Assembly (NCBI GenBank): GCA_016718275.1
Contig: JADKEA010000002.1
Coordinates: 62,001 to 126,000 of the forward strand
Origin: Candidatus Villigracilis affinis
GTDB lineage: Bacteria > Chloroflexota > Anaerolineae > Anaerolineales > Villigracilaceae
Length of the DNA stretch: 64,000 nt
Reading direction: 5' to 3'
Shown: positions 27,810 through 36,629 of the stretch, one piece after another
Position numbering within the stretch: position 1 is the first letter of the stretch
Layout of the letters: each line of letters opens with the position of its first letter
Notes under the pieces: model-generated
Databases searched by the model: none
What the model was told of the DNA's origin: nothing
What the model saw: the letters and a program-made list of their open reading frames with translations, nothing else
Translations under genes and position numbers: made by a program

Positions 27810-28442
27810 ATGCCCCTCTTACTTCTCATCCGTCACGGCGAAAACGAATACGTCAAAACAGGGAAATTGGCAGGACGTCTGCCCGGAGTGCATCTCAATG
27901 AACGTGGGCAGAAGCAGGCCCAGGCGTTGGGCGATGCGCTGAAGGATGTGCCGATCAAGGCCATTTATTCAAGTCCGCTTGAAAGGGCGATGGAGACGGC
28001 TGCACCGATCGCATCCGCTCGAAAATTGGATATCCTTCAAGAGCCTGACCTGATGGACACGCACATCGGGAAGTGGCAGGGGAAATCATGGCGCGTGCTC
28101 AGCCTGACAAAAGCGTGGAAGATCGTGCAAAATGCGCCGTCAAGATTTCGTTTTCCTGAAGGCGAGTCGTTTCCCGAGGCACAATTGCGGCTTGCAAACG
28201 TGCTGGAACGGGTTGTTCAAACACATAAGAAGCCGCAGGATATCGTCGCGGTTGTGTTCCATGCCGACCCGATCAAACTGGCCGTTGCTCATTTTCTCGG
28301 AATGCCGCTCGATCACTTTCAGCGGCTGGCCTGCGATACAGGTTCGATGACCGTTTTGCACGTGGGCGAATCGGGTGCGCATCTTGTGAAGTTGAATCAA
28401 CGTCCGCCTTTTGATTTTCTTCCTTCTGATAAGAAAAAATAA
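27810..28442 (+). CDS. Histidine phosphatase family protein (phosphoglycerate mutase-like)
   Basis: 210 residues. The phosphohistidine motif LIRHGENE (His9) is followed by NERGQKQAQALGDAL, SSPLERAMETA and the second catalytic His in VVFHADPIKLAVAHFLG. The best fit is a broad-specificity phosphatase, not a glycolytic mutase. It lies 11 nt after the preceding phosphatase gene. Confidence 0.9.
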   Translation: MPLLLLIRHGENEYVKTGKLAGRLPGVHLNERGQKQAQALGDALKDVPIKAIYSSPLERAMETAAPIASARKLDILQEPDLMDTHIGKWQGKSWRVLSLTKAWKIVQNAPSRFRFPEGESFPEAQLRLANVLERVVQTHKKPQDIVAVVFHADPIKLAVAHFLGMPLDHFQRLACDTGSMTVLHVGESGAHLVKLNQRPPFDFLPSDKKK

Positions 28443-28477
28443 AAGCGGCTGATATCATGGCAAATCTGGTGTAGAAA

Positions 28478-28996
28478 ATGGCAACCATACTGGAAACCGA
28501 AAGACTTCTTCTCAGGCATCAAGTGATCGAAGATCTCGATGACTTATGGGCACTTTATTGTGACCCTGAGATCACGAAATACATTCCCGATGCGCCGCGT
28601 TCCCGCGAAGAGGCGCAGGAGGAATTGGAATGGCACATGCACGGCCATCCCAAACATCCCGAGCTTGGATTGTGGGCAACCATTCACAAGGAAACGGGAA
28701 AATTCATTGGCCGCTGCGGCTTGCTCCCGTGGACGATCGATGATGTAAACGAAGTTGAGGTGGCTTACACCATCGCGCGAAATTACTGGGGACAGGGGCT
28801 GGGCTCGGAAGCAGCCCAGGCGATCCTGAAATATGGCTTCGAGAAATTACATTTATCACGCATGGTTTGCTTGATCGACCCTGAGAACAAAGCCTCTCAA
28901 AAAGTTGCGGAAAAGATGGGTATGGCCTGGGAGAAAACAGTGAATGGCTATGAGGGAGATCATATTCCCTTTTGGATTTATTCGATAAACAGATAG
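28478..28996 (+). CDS. GNAT N-acetyltransferase (RimJ/RimL type)
   Basis: 172 residues. Typical start LETERLLLRHQVIEDLDDLWALY, beta strand CGLLPWTIDDVNEVEVAYTI, the acetyl-CoA loop NYWGQGLGSEAAQAIL, and C-terminal NKASQKVAEKMGM. It acetylates an amino group of a protein N-terminus or small molecule; the target is unknown. Last gene of the plus-strand run that starts at rarA. Confidence 0.92.
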   Translation: MATILETERLLLRHQVIEDLDDLWALYCDPEITKYIPDAPRSREEAQEELEWHMHGHPKHPELGLWATIHKETGKFIGRCGLLPWTIDDVNEVEVAYTIARNYWGQGLGSEAAQAILKYGFEKLHLSRMVCLIDPENKASQKVAEKMGMAWEKTVNGYEGDHIPFWIYSINR

Positions 28997-29002
28997 CACG
29001 AG

Positions 29003-29034
29003 AAAGGGTCACGCAATTGCGTGACCCTTTTGTT
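29003..29034. terminator. Bidirectional terminator
   Basis: A perfect palindrome AAAGGGTCACGC-AATT-GCGTGACCCTTT between the GNAT gene and the convergent fusion gene, with T runs on the plus side. Confidence 0.9.
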
Positions 29035-31838
29035 TACTTCCACAACTTCGATAGCTCATTCAGCGATCTGTAATACGGCTCGATGCTTGGAATGAAATGT
29101 GCCTCATTCTTCGCGTGCGGACCCACGCCCGACTGTCCCCACACAACAGCCTGGCCGCCGGGGGCGAATCTGGCACTGGTACCGGGCAGTTTCTTCCCGA
29201 TGCGCGCTTCCTGACCACCCGAAGCCTGTTTGACTGCTTCGATGAGCGCTTTCAGCGCCGGGTTATTTGGGTCGCAGGCCACGCCGTTTTCCATGACGGA
29301 GAATTTTGCTTCCAATCCATTTTCGGCACAATAACTTTCGACCTTCAACCTTAAACCTTCCACGTCATCCTGTGGAATGGGGCGGATCTCCACGCCCAGA
29401 ATCCCTTCCGCCGCGGTGACGTTGTACACGCCCGGTGTGCCGACATTGATGAAGGGGAACTTGGCTTGTGACTGCCATCCGTCAGGTGATTTCAATGTGA
29501 GATGCTTTGCAAATATTTCATTCAACGCAGAGCGCGCGGCAATGAGTTTCTCGCTCAAGTCGCCTGTGCCCGCCACGCCGCTGTGACCTTTCGCACCGTG
29601 TGCGATCACGTCAAAACGCATCACGCCGCGATTCTCCACACAGATCTCACCGAAGAGTTCATTTCCTTTTTCACCTGTCCGCTCGCCTGCGATGAACAGC
29701 GATGGGGTGAGATTCAATTCCTTCAAAACGTGCGGTGTGCCCCATGCTTCAGCTTCGCCGTTCTCTTCGTTGCCGATCAGCAGTAACGCTATGTTGGGGC
29801 GCAGTGAAGCTTCGACCTTCCACATATCCTTCATCCAAACGAGATAGGTCGCAACCACGGTCTTCATATCCGCTGCGCCGCGACCGTGCAGATAGTCGCC
29901 TTCAATGCGCGGAATGAACTGTGAATCATCGGGCTCGGGTTCGACCACGTCAAAGTGGCCTGTGAGCAAGATCGGATTCTCTTTTGATGCGCCAGGAAAG
30001 GTTGCATAAACAGCAGGATATTTTCCATCGAAGAATTTCACATCCAGACCTGCATTTCGTAAATAATCATCGATCAACGATCCTGCACGATGGACTTCGT
30101 CATATCGTTCGTCGGGGCAGGCAGTGACGGATGGAATACGAATCAATTGTTGAGCGAGGTCGAGGATCTCGCTCGTTTTGTCTGGATAGGAAATTTCAAC
30201 CACAGCCTGCGGGCGCGGGCGGAATAGAATGGGTGTGGTTTGGCGCTCCGCGTGGCGCGCGGCGTCACGTCCACGCTGGAGGAATTCGGCGATCTTGCCT
30301 GATTCTTCGCCGAGCAACCCATATTCCGAGGCGATCCGTTCCACATCGCTTTTCACCTGCGCTTCGCGTTCGAAATGTATTTCCTTCAAAATATCCAAAG
30401 GCACTTCGTTGCCATCGCCCAATTCGCCCTGCAAACGGGCGCGGAATTTTTCGGCTGTGTTTCGTCCGCCTTCAGACATTTCAACGAGCGGGGTCAAATC
30501 TTTCCACATGTTCAATGCCTCGGCCAGCGGCTTGACCTCGGAGAGAGTCCACTTGAGGAAATCGCGCATGGAGATCGGTTTGGCTGTGAGCGGATTTTCG
30601 ATCTCGGCGCGCAGGCTGAATTTTGCGGCGAGGTTTTCGTTATTGCGCGCGCGGACGATGTCTTCGCGGTCGTAACGGAAACTGCGCGCAAATTGCGGGT
30701 CTGAATAAATACGCAGGAGTAAAAGATGTTTGAGCGTGAGGTTGGCGATGTCGATATCCAGGCTGTGCCCGCCATCATCCACGCGGACTTCGACGCGTCC
30801 CATGGGCAGGTTGATGCGCGCCATAAGGTTCTGTTTTTCGATCTGTAGCGCCATCTCTTCGGGTGGAGTCGCCTGGCCCACAGCGAACAGGCCACGGGTA
30901 TAGAGATGCGTCAATTCGTCGCTGGTGGTGGAGATCAATCGTTCAACAGGTTCCGCAAACGAACGCGCGCGCACGGGAGTCCAGTTGTTGTTACCGAAGC
31001 GCACGCCGCGCCGTACGAGGTCATAAGAATTTTGAAGATAATCAGAGTACGAGCGATAGAGATCGGGGAGATCCAACTCGCGCGGATTCGGGAAGGTGAG
31101 ATTGCGGATCGAATCATGCTCGGTGAGGACAACAACCGCGCGTCCATCCTTAACCTGGGCCTGCATCGGCGTCGACGCAGCAGTGGCGATAAAGAGAGAG
31201 GCGAAGGCGCGCAAGAGGCGCGTGGCCGTGATGTAAAACTCGGATTTGAATTCATCGAGATGTGTGTCGCCGCGTTCGCTGGCAGAAAGATGCATGAAGT
31301 CCCACGCGAAAAGCGGATCAGGTAAAGAGAGGTTGCTGTGAATGCCTGCGGTTGCGAGGGTATCGCCGTACAAGTCAACGCATTTTTCGAGATAGCGGCG
31401 TTTGGCAATGCTCCAATTTCCAGGCAAAGAATCGTGGCTGATATCGGTAAGGAATAGAAGATTGCCGTGCCAATAATGCAGACGTTCACCAAAGTTGCTG
31501 CCCGCGCGATGCAGCGAGTTGATGAGCGAGGCTTCCATCAGACGCGCTTCGTAGATCGTGCCGCGTGGACTGTAATATGGGCGTGTAGCCCATTCGATCA
31601 TCCAGTGGAAGACTTCGAGCTGGCTGAATTGCGCCTGCCACGGCGCGATACATTCGGCGCGCAGATAATCCACAAAGGATTGCTGGCTGGGGCCAGCGCC
31701 CACAGTGAGCAATGGCCGCAGTTCCTCATCGAGCAGATTCCATTCCTGCTCGAATCCGTTGAGTCCGCTTTGCGGTTTTTCTTTTGCAGCCTGTTCGAGT
31801 GCGAGGTGGTATTTTTCGGGAAATTTTTGAGGGGACAT
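29034..31838 (-). CDS. Fusion: glutamate-cysteine-ligase-like domain plus M20 metallopeptidase
   Basis: 934 residues. The first 510 or so resemble the GCS2 carboxylate-amine ligase family: GFEQEWNLLD (28-37) for the conserved E-x-E metal site, LHRAGSNFGERLHYWHGN, GIHSNLSLP, and MGRVEVRVDDGG. After a charged helical linker (about 510-550), residues 551-934 are a complete M20 peptidase: GHFDVVEPEPDD (His627, Asp629), HGRGAADMKT, GNEENGEAE, GERTGEKGN, and AHFIPSIEP near the end. One half forms gamma-glutamyl-type amide bonds with ATP, the other hydrolyses amides, so it may be a remodelling enzyme for a small peptide. The aminotransferase gene lies upstream on the same strand. Confidence 0.82.
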   Translation of the reverse strand: MSPQKFPEKYHLALEQAAKEKPQSGLNGFEQEWNLLDEELRPLLTVGAGPSQQSFVDYLRAECIAPWQAQFSQLEVFHWMIEWATRPYYSPRGTIYEARLMEASLINSLHRAGSNFGERLHYWHGNLLFLTDISHDSLPGNWSIAKRRYLEKCVDLYGDTLATAGIHSNLSLPDPLFAWDFMHLSASERGDTHLDEFKSEFYITATRLLRAFASLFIATAASTPMQAQVKDGRAVVVLTEHDSIRNLTFPNPRELDLPDLYRSYSDYLQNSYDLVRRGVRFGNNNWTPVRARSFAEPVERLISTTSDELTHLYTRGLFAVGQATPPEEMALQIEKQNLMARINLPMGRVEVRVDDGGHSLDIDIANLTLKHLLLLRIYSDPQFARSFRYDREDIVRARNNENLAAKFSLRAEIENPLTAKPISMRDFLKWTLSEVKPLAEALNMWKDLTPLVEMSEGGRNTAEKFRARLQGELGDGNEVPLDILKEIHFEREAQVKSDVERIASEYGLLGEESGKIAEFLQRGRDAARHAERQTTPILFRPRPQAVVEISYPDKTSEILDLAQQLIRIPSVTACPDERYDEVHRAGSLIDDYLRNAGLDVKFFDGKYPAVYATFPGASKENPILLTGHFDVVEPEPDDSQFIPRIEGDYLHGRGAADMKTVVATYLVWMKDMWKVEASLRPNIALLLIGNEENGEAEAWGTPHVLKELNLTPSLFIAGERTGEKGNELFGEICVENRGVMRFDVIAHGAKGHSGVAGTGDLSEKLIAARSALNEIFAKHLTLKSPDGWQSQAKFPFINVGTPGVYNVTAAEGILGVEIRPIPQDDVEGLRLKVESYCAENGLEAKFSVMENGVACDPNNPALKALIEAVKQASGGQEARIGKKLPGTSARFAPGGQAVVWGQSGVGPHAKNEAHFIPSIEPYYRSLNELSKLWK

Positions 31839-31952
31839 AAGCGATTCCTAAATATTAGTGAGAGTGAAAGTTCCGTAACTCGTCAGAAAAATGAAAGAGG
31901 AAAGAAGAAAGAAAAGGATTTACCCATCTTTCCTCTTTCCTCTTTTTTGCAG

Positions 31953-33257
31953 TTATTTCTTCAAACTCTCCAACCCCTCAACCAATCGCTTGAATGCGCC
32001 TTCGGTTCTTTCGGCGGGAGTGGCGTAGGAGAAGCGGATCCAGTCGTTGCCGAAGGGGGAGAAGAATGCGCCGGGGACGATGGCTACGCCGTGATTTTCG
32101 GCGAGATATTGTCCGAGCGGCTCACTATCAGCCCAGCCCTTGGCTTTGATGAATTCGCCGACATTCATGAAGGCGTAATAGCCTTTGCCGATGATGTGCT
32201 GAAAACCCTGTTCTGCGATCAGCTTCTTCAAAACCACGCGGCTGGCATTGGTCGGTTCGATGATGGTCTTCGCGGCTTCGGTAAATCCCATTTCGTAGGC
32301 GGCCATGGCGACTGCCAAAGAATAGAACGAAGGAATGACTCCGTGTGAAGCGCGCGCGGTGATGAATTTGATGACGGCTTCATCAGCGATCAGGTGGCAG
32401 TTGCGGACGTTCGACCCGCCCAGCGATTTGGTGATGCCATCGAGGAACATGATGCGCTTGCGTTCTTCGGGGGTGAAGAATTTGAGGAAGGAATTCAGAT
32501 CCATCGGTGATTCGTCGGTGACGTAGTGATACATCCAATCGAAGAGCACGAAGGCCACGCCCGCTTCCAATGCGGCTTTGGCGAGCGAGACCTGCTTTTC
32601 AATGGCGATGGTCAGGCCTGTGGGATTATCGGGATTGGTGATGACGATGCCCGCGATCTTTCTGCCCTTGGATTCGGCGAACTTGACGCTCTCGCGAATG
32701 GCATCTTCCGAATAAGCCCACCCTTGGGCTGGGTCGCCGGGAGCCCAGAGCACGTTCGCCCCGACGCCGTACGGTCCCCAGTTGTAGGAGATCCACGGAA
32801 CGCGGGATACCATGATGAGATCGCCCTGACGTCCATGCCCGAGTGAGAGCATCGCGCCGTAGGCCTTGACCAATGCATCACGTCCGCCTGCGGTGCCGAG
32901 TACGTTTGCGGGACCCCAACCCGAAGAGGAATCCAATTTCCAATATTGCTCAATGACTGCCTTGCGATATGCGTCGGTGCCGAAAGGCATATCGTAAGCC
33001 GTACCATGCTCCAGTTGAAGTTGAAGCGCGCGTTCCAAAATCGCTTTGGGTGTGCCAGGCAGTGACGCGCCTCCGTCGCCTTGGGATGCGTCGAATATTT
33101 TCGCGCCTGCGTTCTTTTCCACATAGACCTTCAACGATTTGTTGATGAGGAACATGCGTGAAGGCGGAATATCGGCCATCTGCTTAAGGTGATCGCTGAC
33201 AGGGATGAGATTCTTTTCGTCAACGGCAAGGACGGGTGTGGCGTTTGAAATGGACAT
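31953..33257 (-). CDS. PLP-dependent aminotransferase, class I/II
   Basis: 434 residues from the ATG at 33257 with an AGGAGAAG site. Fold-type I motifs: NPDNPTG, FDWMYHYV and the PLP-binding Lys in DGITKSLGGSNVRN, with a C-terminal WIRFSYA holding the substrate-carboxylate Arg. GDGGASLPGTPKAI at the N-terminus is unusual in wording for the branch. It exchanges amino groups between an amino acid and a 2-oxo acid. The ligase/M20 fusion follows after 114 nt and may share its pathway. Confidence 0.9.
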   Translation of the reverse strand: MSISNATPVLAVDEKNLIPVSDHLKQMADIPPSRMFLINKSLKVYVEKNAGAKIFDASQGDGGASLPGTPKAILERALQLQLEHGTAYDMPFGTDAYRKAVIEQYWKLDSSSGWGPANVLGTAGGRDALVKAYGAMLSLGHGRQGDLIMVSRVPWISYNWGPYGVGANVLWAPGDPAQGWAYSEDAIRESVKFAESKGRKIAGIVITNPDNPTGLTIAIEKQVSLAKAALEAGVAFVLFDWMYHYVTDESPMDLNSFLKFFTPEERKRIMFLDGITKSLGGSNVRNCHLIADEAVIKFITARASHGVIPSFYSLAVAMAAYEMGFTEAAKTIIEPTNASRVVLKKLIAEQGFQHIIGKGYYAFMNVGEFIKAKGWADSEPLGQYLAENHGVAIVPGAFFSPFGNDWIRFSYATPAERTEGAFKRLVEGLESLKK

Positions 33258-33287
33258 GATAGCTTCTCCTTTGTGAGATTAAGAAAA

Positions 33288-33310
33288 ACGCCCCGATTTT
33301 CTCGGGGCGT
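33288..33310 (-). terminator. Terminator downstream of the first SLH gene
   Basis: ACGCCCCGA / TCGGGGCGT with TTTTTC following on the minus strand. It separates the SLH gene transcript from the aminotransferase. The rest of 33258-33471 holds nothing I recognise. Confidence 0.85.
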
Positions 33311-33471
33311 TTGGTGTACCTAGTGAGTATGAACTTGTTGCTGTTCACCTGACAACCACCAATGCCCCGTCCCTTTATTATTGGTACGAGTGGTATTGGT
33401 AGTGGTGTCAACTACAAGTTGGCTGAACATTGCGCGCAAGGATACCACCGCAAAAGGCATGCGTCAAGAAA

Positions 33472-34848
33472 TTACGGCAAGTTGAAAGCCCTGACGAGAA
33501 AGACGGCCATCTCGGCACGCGTGACAGAATTCTCCGGACAATAGTTTCCGCCGCCGCACCCGCTGGTGACGCCGTCGCGGGCGAGTTGCTCGATCCAGGG
33601 AGCCGCAAAGGAGCCAATAGGCACATCGCTGAAGATAGTACCTGTTGCCGCCGGGGGCATGTAGGTGCTGCCATACTTGCCACGCAGCAGGAAGATCGCC
33701 ATTTGAGCCCTTGTGATGGTTGCATCTGGACAGTAGTTTCCATCGCCGCAGCCTCCAGTGATGCCCTCTGCTGCAAGTTGCTCGATCCAATCTGCTGCAA
33801 ACGAGTCGGTAGGTACATCCCCGAAGACTGTTCCACTCGCCGATGGGGGTGTGTAGGTACTGCCATGGAGTCCGCGCAAGATGAAGATCGCCATCTGCGC
33901 ACGAGTGACGGTGGCATCAGGACAATAATTTGGCGGCGAGGTTGAACATCCGCTTGTAACCCCTGCGTCATACAATCTTTCGATGTAGTCATTTGCCCAA
34001 TGCGAGACTGGGACATCTCCGAAAACCCAGGTTGTGAGTGTCACCTGATCGATGAAGACTTCATAAGGCGTTTCAGTTGAATTCCCGTCCAACTGCACGG
34101 CAACCGCCAATTTATCTGAGACGCCAGATTCGAATGCTGGGGCGATCAAGGGAATATTTAGTTGTTGTTCCAGTCCATCAACAGAAAAATAACTGTAGTG
34201 CACCTGACCATTGAGTATGTCACCATTCAAAACCAACGGGTGCCATCGTTCGCCATCAATACTATAGCTGTTACCAAAATCCATCCATTTGCAAGGGTCT
34301 GCTGGATTCCAATAAAGCCAATTAGGTGCCCCCGCATCACATGAATTATTCACATTGTTCCATTGCATTGCCCATTCATACCGTACGCCTTGATCCCATT
34401 TGCTCATTGAGAATTCAATTGCTTGAACAATGGACGGACCTCCCGCGTTGTTATAGGTCGATGTAGGTCTGTACTGAAATTGCAAACTCAATGAAAAGAA
34501 ATGGCTGGACGGTTCGGGATTTAGATTTCTGTAACAATGGATATTTGAGTTTGGATCTCCCCCGGTGATGGCACAACGCAATGACTTGCCATCGAGTGAT
34601 GGATCTGAAACATTATTCAATTCCCAGGTTGGAGTTCCCTGGCCATCGACATCAATATAACCTTCCCACATGGACGCTTCTTCATCCAACCCTGACTGAA
34701 TAGAAGAAGGTCCATCAGGCAGGGGAAGAGAATAATTAGTTTGACGGGTATCTGTTTGTATTTCAGACGGGGTGGTTGCCATGGCAAGCATGCTCATGGT
34801 TAGAGCCATCAATACAATGACTCGGATAAAAAGATTCGATGTATTCAT
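33472..34848 (-). CDS. S-layer homology (SLH) domain surface protein
   Basis: 458 residues. Signal peptide at the N-terminus (LFIRVIVLMALTMSMLAMA); a beta-rich domain of about 230 residues with concanavalin-like wording (FFSLSLQFQYRP, WHPLVLNGDILNGQVHYSYF), perhaps a carbohydrate-binding or lectin-like module; then three SLH repeats from about 275 (VFGDVPVSHWANDYIERL, VFGDVPTDSFAADWIEQL, IFSDVPIGSFAAPWIEQL). SLH triplets bind pyruvylated cell-wall polymers. Each repeat carries a Cys pair (GCS...YCP or GCG...YCP), as in the two neighbours upstream. AAGGAT precedes the ATG. Confidence 0.88.
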   Translation of the reverse strand: MNTSNLFIRVIVLMALTMSMLAMATTPSEIQTDTRQTNYSLPLPDGPSSIQSGLDEEASMWEGYIDVDGQGTPTWELNNVSDPSLDGKSLRCAITGGDPNSNIHCYRNLNPEPSSHFFSLSLQFQYRPTSTYNNAGGPSIVQAIEFSMSKWDQGVRYEWAMQWNNVNNSCDAGAPNWLYWNPADPCKWMDFGNSYSIDGERWHPLVLNGDILNGQVHYSYFSVDGLEQQLNIPLIAPAFESGVSDKLAVAVQLDGNSTETPYEVFIDQVTLTTWVFGDVPVSHWANDYIERLYDAGVTSGCSTSPPNYCPDATVTRAQMAIFILRGLHGSTYTPPSASGTVFGDVPTDSFAADWIEQLAAEGITGGCGDGNYCPDATITRAQMAIFLLRGKYGSTYMPPAATGTIFSDVPIGSFAAPWIEQLARDGVTSGCGGGNYCPENSVTRAEMAVFLVRAFNLP

Positions 34849-34936
34849 GGCGTTTAATCCTTTCTGAGATCTTTACTTGCTCGCATTGATAATGACATAA
34901 ATCATTATACTGACCTCACTATTAATTTCAACTTAA

Positions 34937-34960
34937 GTGCCCCCGAGTTCTCGGGGGCAC
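34937..34960. terminator. Strong hairpin between two SLH genes
   Basis: GTGCCCCCGAG-TT-CTCGGGGGCAC, an 11-bp GC-rich stem. On the minus strand only a weak TTAAGTT follows, so it may stop transcription or protect a 3' end. Confidence 0.65.
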
Positions 34961-34989
34961 TCTGTTCTTCTAATTGATAGTATTTTTTT

Positions 34990-36450
34990 CTAGGGCAGGC
35001 TGAAGGCCCTGACCAAAAATACTGCCATTTGATCTCGGGTGACATCGGAGTCGGGGCAGTAGTTTCCTCCGCCGCATCCGCTGGTGATGCCTTCGTTGGC
35101 GAGTTGTTCGATCCAATCGGCGGCAAAAGAGCCGACGGGCACATCGGTGAAGATGCCCGTTGCCACGGGCGGAACGTAGCTGGCACCGTGTTCGCCTTTC
35201 AACAGGAAGATCGCCATTTGTGCGCGGGTGACGTTGGCATCGGGGCAGTAATTTCCGCCGCCGCATCCGCTGGTGATGCCTTCATTCGCAAACTGCTCGA
35301 TCCATGCGGCTGCGAAGGCGTCAGCGGGTACATCGCCGAATATCGTACCCGTAGCTGTGGGCGGGATGTAGGCGCTCCCATGCATGCCACGAAGGATGAA
35401 GATGGCCATCTGTGCGCGAGTGACAGGCGCAAGCGGACAATACATCATCGGGGAGGTGCTGCATCCGCTGGTGATGCCTGCATTATAGAGTCTTTCGATG
35501 TAACTGACCGCCCAATATGTAGATGGTACGTCGGTGAAAATGGACGAGATTGAGCCGCGCCAGCGGTTGTAGAAAATATTAAGCAGGGAAACGAATTCGT
35601 TCGTCGCTTTTTGGCTGCCTGCCGCATTGGGGTGATCGTCAGCGGGGGAGGATGGATAATATGATGTATTCATGCCCGCTGTAAAGACATGCTCGATGGC
35701 GCCGTTGATGTAGCGGTGATGATTGTCTGGCCCGGTCAATACATTGTAGAAATCAAAGACAGCCACATTGGGCAGTGTATAACCGTTTTCCGTCAGCCAG
35801 TCGTTCATCAGCCATTCGTTGAAGGCGCGGGCATTTTCGGCGTAGGTGCCATCCTGCAAAGGCGGTGCGGTGATGACGATGAACAGTTTATCGGGACGGG
35901 ATGCGAAATATTGCAGAATTTCGTTGTACACATATTTGGCGTGTCCCACCGTCAACCAGCCGTCAGGTGATGGTGGGTCGGTTGGGCTGCCTTCCAACGC
36001 AGAATTCGGGAAACAGGATTTGAAAACGATGATCTCGTTCTCGCCGCCGGGGTCGGTCAGGTTGCGGGTGTAGGAGGAGTTTTGTCCGCTTTCGTTGAAG
36101 AGAGCGTTCATGTACGTTTCTGTATCTCCGGAACGGAACCACTCGGTCCAATTCGGGATGTCTGTTCGGTCGCCAATGGCATTTGGCCCCCAGCCATAGT
36201 TGGTGCCGCTGACAAAATAATTGTTCTGCTCCAGCGTGATGCCGAGGTTTCCGTACCCGTCGGCCAGCCAATTCTCACCCGTGGAATGATGGATGAAGAT
36301 GAGCTTGACCGTTTGTGCCGGCGGAGTCGGATCGTCTGCATAGAGCGGAGCAGAGACAGGTGCCGCCAGAGTTGGAACAGCACCTGACAAAAAGAATATA
36401 ACGACAATTAGGATAGTGATTATGCGCGAAAGCGATTTTTTGGTATTCAT
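34990..36450 (-). CDS. SGNH-like hydrolase with C-terminal SLH triplet
   Basis: 486 residues, ATG 36450 with a GGGAGGG site. Signal peptide to about residue 29; a catalytic-type domain (about 45-300) with LIFIHHSTGENWL, IIVFKSCFPNS, FIVITAPPLQ and a closing DDHPNAAGSQ, the Asp-x-x-His arrangement of SGNH/GDSL esterases, although block I is unusual (HHSTGENW). Three SLH repeats follow with the Cys-pair pattern. It is probably a wall-bound esterase or glycan-modifying enzyme on the cell surface. The SLH part is strikingly similar to both neighbours. Confidence 0.82.
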   Translation of the reverse strand: MNTKKSLSRIITILIVVIFFLSGAVPTLAAPVSAPLYADDPTPPAQTVKLIFIHHSTGENWLADGYGNLGITLEQNNYFVSGTNYGWGPNAIGDRTDIPNWTEWFRSGDTETYMNALFNESGQNSSYTRNLTDPGGENEIIVFKSCFPNSALEGSPTDPPSPDGWLTVGHAKYVYNEILQYFASRPDKLFIVITAPPLQDGTYAENARAFNEWLMNDWLTENGYTLPNVAVFDFYNVLTGPDNHHRYINGAIEHVFTAGMNTSYYPSSPADDHPNAAGSQKATNEFVSLLNIFYNRWRGSISSIFTDVPSTYWAVSYIERLYNAGITSGCSTSPMMYCPLAPVTRAQMAIFILRGMHGSAYIPPTATGTIFGDVPADAFAAAWIEQFANEGITSGCGGGNYCPDANVTRAQMAIFLLKGEHGASYVPPVATGIFTDVPVGSFAADWIEQLANEGITSGCGGGNYCPDSDVTRDQMAVFLVRAFSLP

Positions 36451-36587
36451 TTCAACCCTCCCAGGTTGTATATAAACTCAACACATTTTCAATATACAAC
36501 TTTTAATATGCTGTTCAATAATACCAATGTCACATCTTTTGTTTTTTCGCTTCACAAATTTGTTTGGGCTTGATTCTCAAATCAAAA

Positions 36588-36611
36588 AACGCCGCGGGGA
36601 ATCGCGGCGCT
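36588..36611 (-). terminator. Terminator of the SLH-cytochrome gene
   Basis: CGCCGCG and CGCGGCG form the stem; on the minus strand a TTTTTTGATTT run follows. Confidence 0.85.
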
Positions 36612-36629
36612 TTTTGATTTAGTCGTTGG

